6,475 nucleotides of DNA, from positions 1 to 6,475 of the forward strand of contig JAEEKU010000028.1 of the NCBI GenBank assembly GCA_016282555.1. The letters run 5' to 3'. How positions within the stretch are numbered: position 1 is the stretch's first letter; each line of letters starts with the position of its first letter. This DNA comes from Methanomassiliicoccaceae archaeon (GTDB lineage: Archaea > Thermoplasmatota > Thermoplasmata > Methanomassiliicoccales > Methanomethylophilaceae). The notes under the pieces are model-generated. The model worked only from the letters and a program-made list of their open reading frames with translations, was not told the DNA's origin and searched no databases. Position numbers and translations under genes: made by a program. Shown piece by piece: positions 6,024-6,475 of the stretch.

Positions 6024-6048
6024 GTCTGTACGGCTGGAAGCCACAGAC
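6024..6048. other. GC-richer stem-loop in the AT-rich spacer
   Basis: GTCTGT (6024-6029) pairs with ACAGAC (6043-6048), and inside it GGCT (6032-6035) pairs with AGCC (6039-6042), with loop GGA and a 2-nt bulge (AC). Ten base pairs of mixed composition stand out in the AT-rich surroundings. It lies about 45 nt downstream of the start predicted from the rightward TATA-like box. It may be part of a structured RNA; I could not assign it to a known RNA family. Confidence 0.35.
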
Positions 6049-6271
6049 AGATACAGATAATGAATGACGGATAGCAAAAATATTTGAATTATATTAATTC
6101 TTGCTTGAAAAATATTTTACATATCATCCATCCATATAGCATCCCGTTCTGTTCTTCTTATTACCGGAATAAAAACGGAAAACAGACGGATTAAGTGAAT
6201 AAATGAATAAAATCACAATTTTCCAAATGGATATTGGATGGATAATTATTTCCCGGTTTTTTTCCGTGTTC

Positions 6272-6358
6272 CAGCCGGCGTCCGGATTATACCGGGGCCA
6301 TATATTATAATTATATATAACACTCGATAAAACATATCTCCGTGCCGGCTGTTTTTTT
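6272..6358 (+). terminator. Dyad followed by T-run, possible plus-strand terminator
   Basis: CAGCCGGC (6272-6279) and GCCGGCTG (6344-6351) are perfect 8-bp inverted copies, extendable by two G-U pairs, and seven T follow (6352-6358). The 64-nt interval holds a very AT-rich TATATTATAATTATATATA-like stretch. If a plus-strand RNA starts at the right-hand TATA-like box near 5981, this would be a natural end for it. A long loop makes the hairpin less certain. Confidence 0.3.
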
Positions 6359-6364
6359 CAAAAA

Positions 6365-6475
6365 TTATCTCGATTTCGGGATTCTGACGATGTAGAATCC
6401 CCTGGATTCGCGTATCTCGTATCCGCATCCGGAAATCTTATCCGCGAGATCCGGACAGTCCGAGATTTTAACGGA
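6365..6475 (-). CDS. C-terminal end of an unrecognised protein (5' end outside window)
   Basis: The frame is open from the right edge to TAA at 6365-6367, giving 36 residues that begin SVKISDCPDLADKIS and end in FYIVRIPKSR. I do not recognise a family. The stretch has a plausible mix of residues, with an amphipathic region and a possible strand (GFYIVRI) near the end, and its base composition resembles the coding part of the window, unlike the AT-rich DNA that starts right after it. The coding strand has TTTTTG straight after the stop, a possible weak archaeal terminator. It is separated from mtbC by 583 bp, so a shared transcript is unlikely. Confidence 0.5.
   Translation of the reverse strand, partial: SVKISDCPDLADKISGCGYEIRESRGFYIVRIPKSR

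Larger units (their letters stand above)
5845..6364. other. AT-rich spacer without recognised genes
   Basis: This 520-bp stretch separates the mtbC promoter from the next gene upstream. I find no convincing protein gene, tRNA, rRNA or CRISPR array on either strand; reading frames are short and unlike the flanking genes. It holds several ordered elements listed separately: an inverted pair of TATA-like boxes, nested dyads, a GC-rich stem-loop, and a dyad followed by T-runs. Others are AAAAATATTT as a direct repeat (6076-6085, 6108-6117), GAATTA/TAATTC (6086-6100) nested in AGCAA/TTGCT (6073-6105), two tandem copies of TGAATAAA (6196-6211) and CCCGGT/ACCGGG (6252-6257, 6291-6296). Its length compared with the tight spacing elsewhere suggests regulatory DNA, a non-coding RNA or gene remains. 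Confidence 0.6.

Noticed and set aside
5976..6067. Two tiny overlapping frames on the plus strand (13 and 17 codons, joined by ATGA), the first preceded by AGGA.
   Set aside because: They are too short to judge, the first ATG lies at or before the predicted transcript start, and the second covers the stem-loop at 6024-6048. Chance is the simpler explanation.
5845..6364. A pyrrolysine tRNA, another tRNA, or a C/D or H/ACA guide RNA in the spacer.
   Set aside because: I find no CTCTAAA-like anticodon loop, no T-arm and no paired C and D boxes. The stem-loop at 6024-6048 has an ACA a few bases downstream but no convincing guide pocket.
6246..6428. A 60-codon minus-strand frame crossing the end of the spacer.
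   Set aside because: It overlaps the right-edge gene in another frame, runs through AT-rich spacer, has a stop shortly upstream and gives an unlikely protein rich in I, R and Y.
1..6475. CRISPR array, insertion sequence or integration site.
   Set aside because: No regularly spaced repeats, transposase or flanking terminal repeats were seen. Repeats in the spacer are short and AT-rich.

Overview
The window looks like a piece of a pyrrolysine-using methylotrophic archaeon. The best guess is the order Methanomassiliicoccales (Thermoplasmata), possibly a gut-type lineage. The case rests on a dimethylamine methyltransferase with an in-frame amber codon at the expected pyrrolysine position, its cognate corrinoid protein, a RamA-type corrinoid activase, archaeal TATA boxes, Shine-Dalgarno sequences before most genes, and AT-rich spacers between genes of moderate G+C. 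None of the eight stop codons I can assign is TAG, as expected in a genome that reads UAG as pyrrolysine. The order-level assignment is inference: Methanosarcinales carry the same enzymes, though from memory their methylamine permeases belong to another family.

Layout. At the left edge is the C-terminal VWA end of a magnesium-chelatase ChlD/BchD-like protein on the + strand (to 325). It converges on the minus-strand block across a GC-rich hairpin. Everything else coding is on the minus strand. In transcription order (right to left) it runs: the C-terminal end of an unrecognised protein (6365-6475); a 583-bp AT-rich spacer with promoters and dyads (5782-6364); mtbC (5781-5137); mtbB (5110-3707, amber/Pyl codon at 4048-4046); two hairpins, the second with a T-tract; a 10-TM DMT-type permease (3613-2528); a small winged-helix-like protein overlapping it by 4 nt (2531-2232); a 45-residue single-pass membrane protein (2226-2089); a hairpin plus T-tract terminator; and ramA with its own TATA box (1993-365).

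How the genes work together. The permease, perhaps with the small membrane protein, plausibly brings in the methylated amine. MtbB moves a methyl group from dimethylamine to the Co(I) corrinoid on MtbC. A CoM methylase (MtbA, not in this window) would pass the methyl to coenzyme M for methanogenesis. RamA uses ATP and low-potential electrons to rescue corrinoid that has oxidised to Co(II). The winged-helix protein is a candidate local regulator. The window is therefore a nearly self-contained dimethylamine-use module. Its least described parts are the permease/winged-helix/small-membrane-protein cassette and the structured spacer upstream of mtbC.
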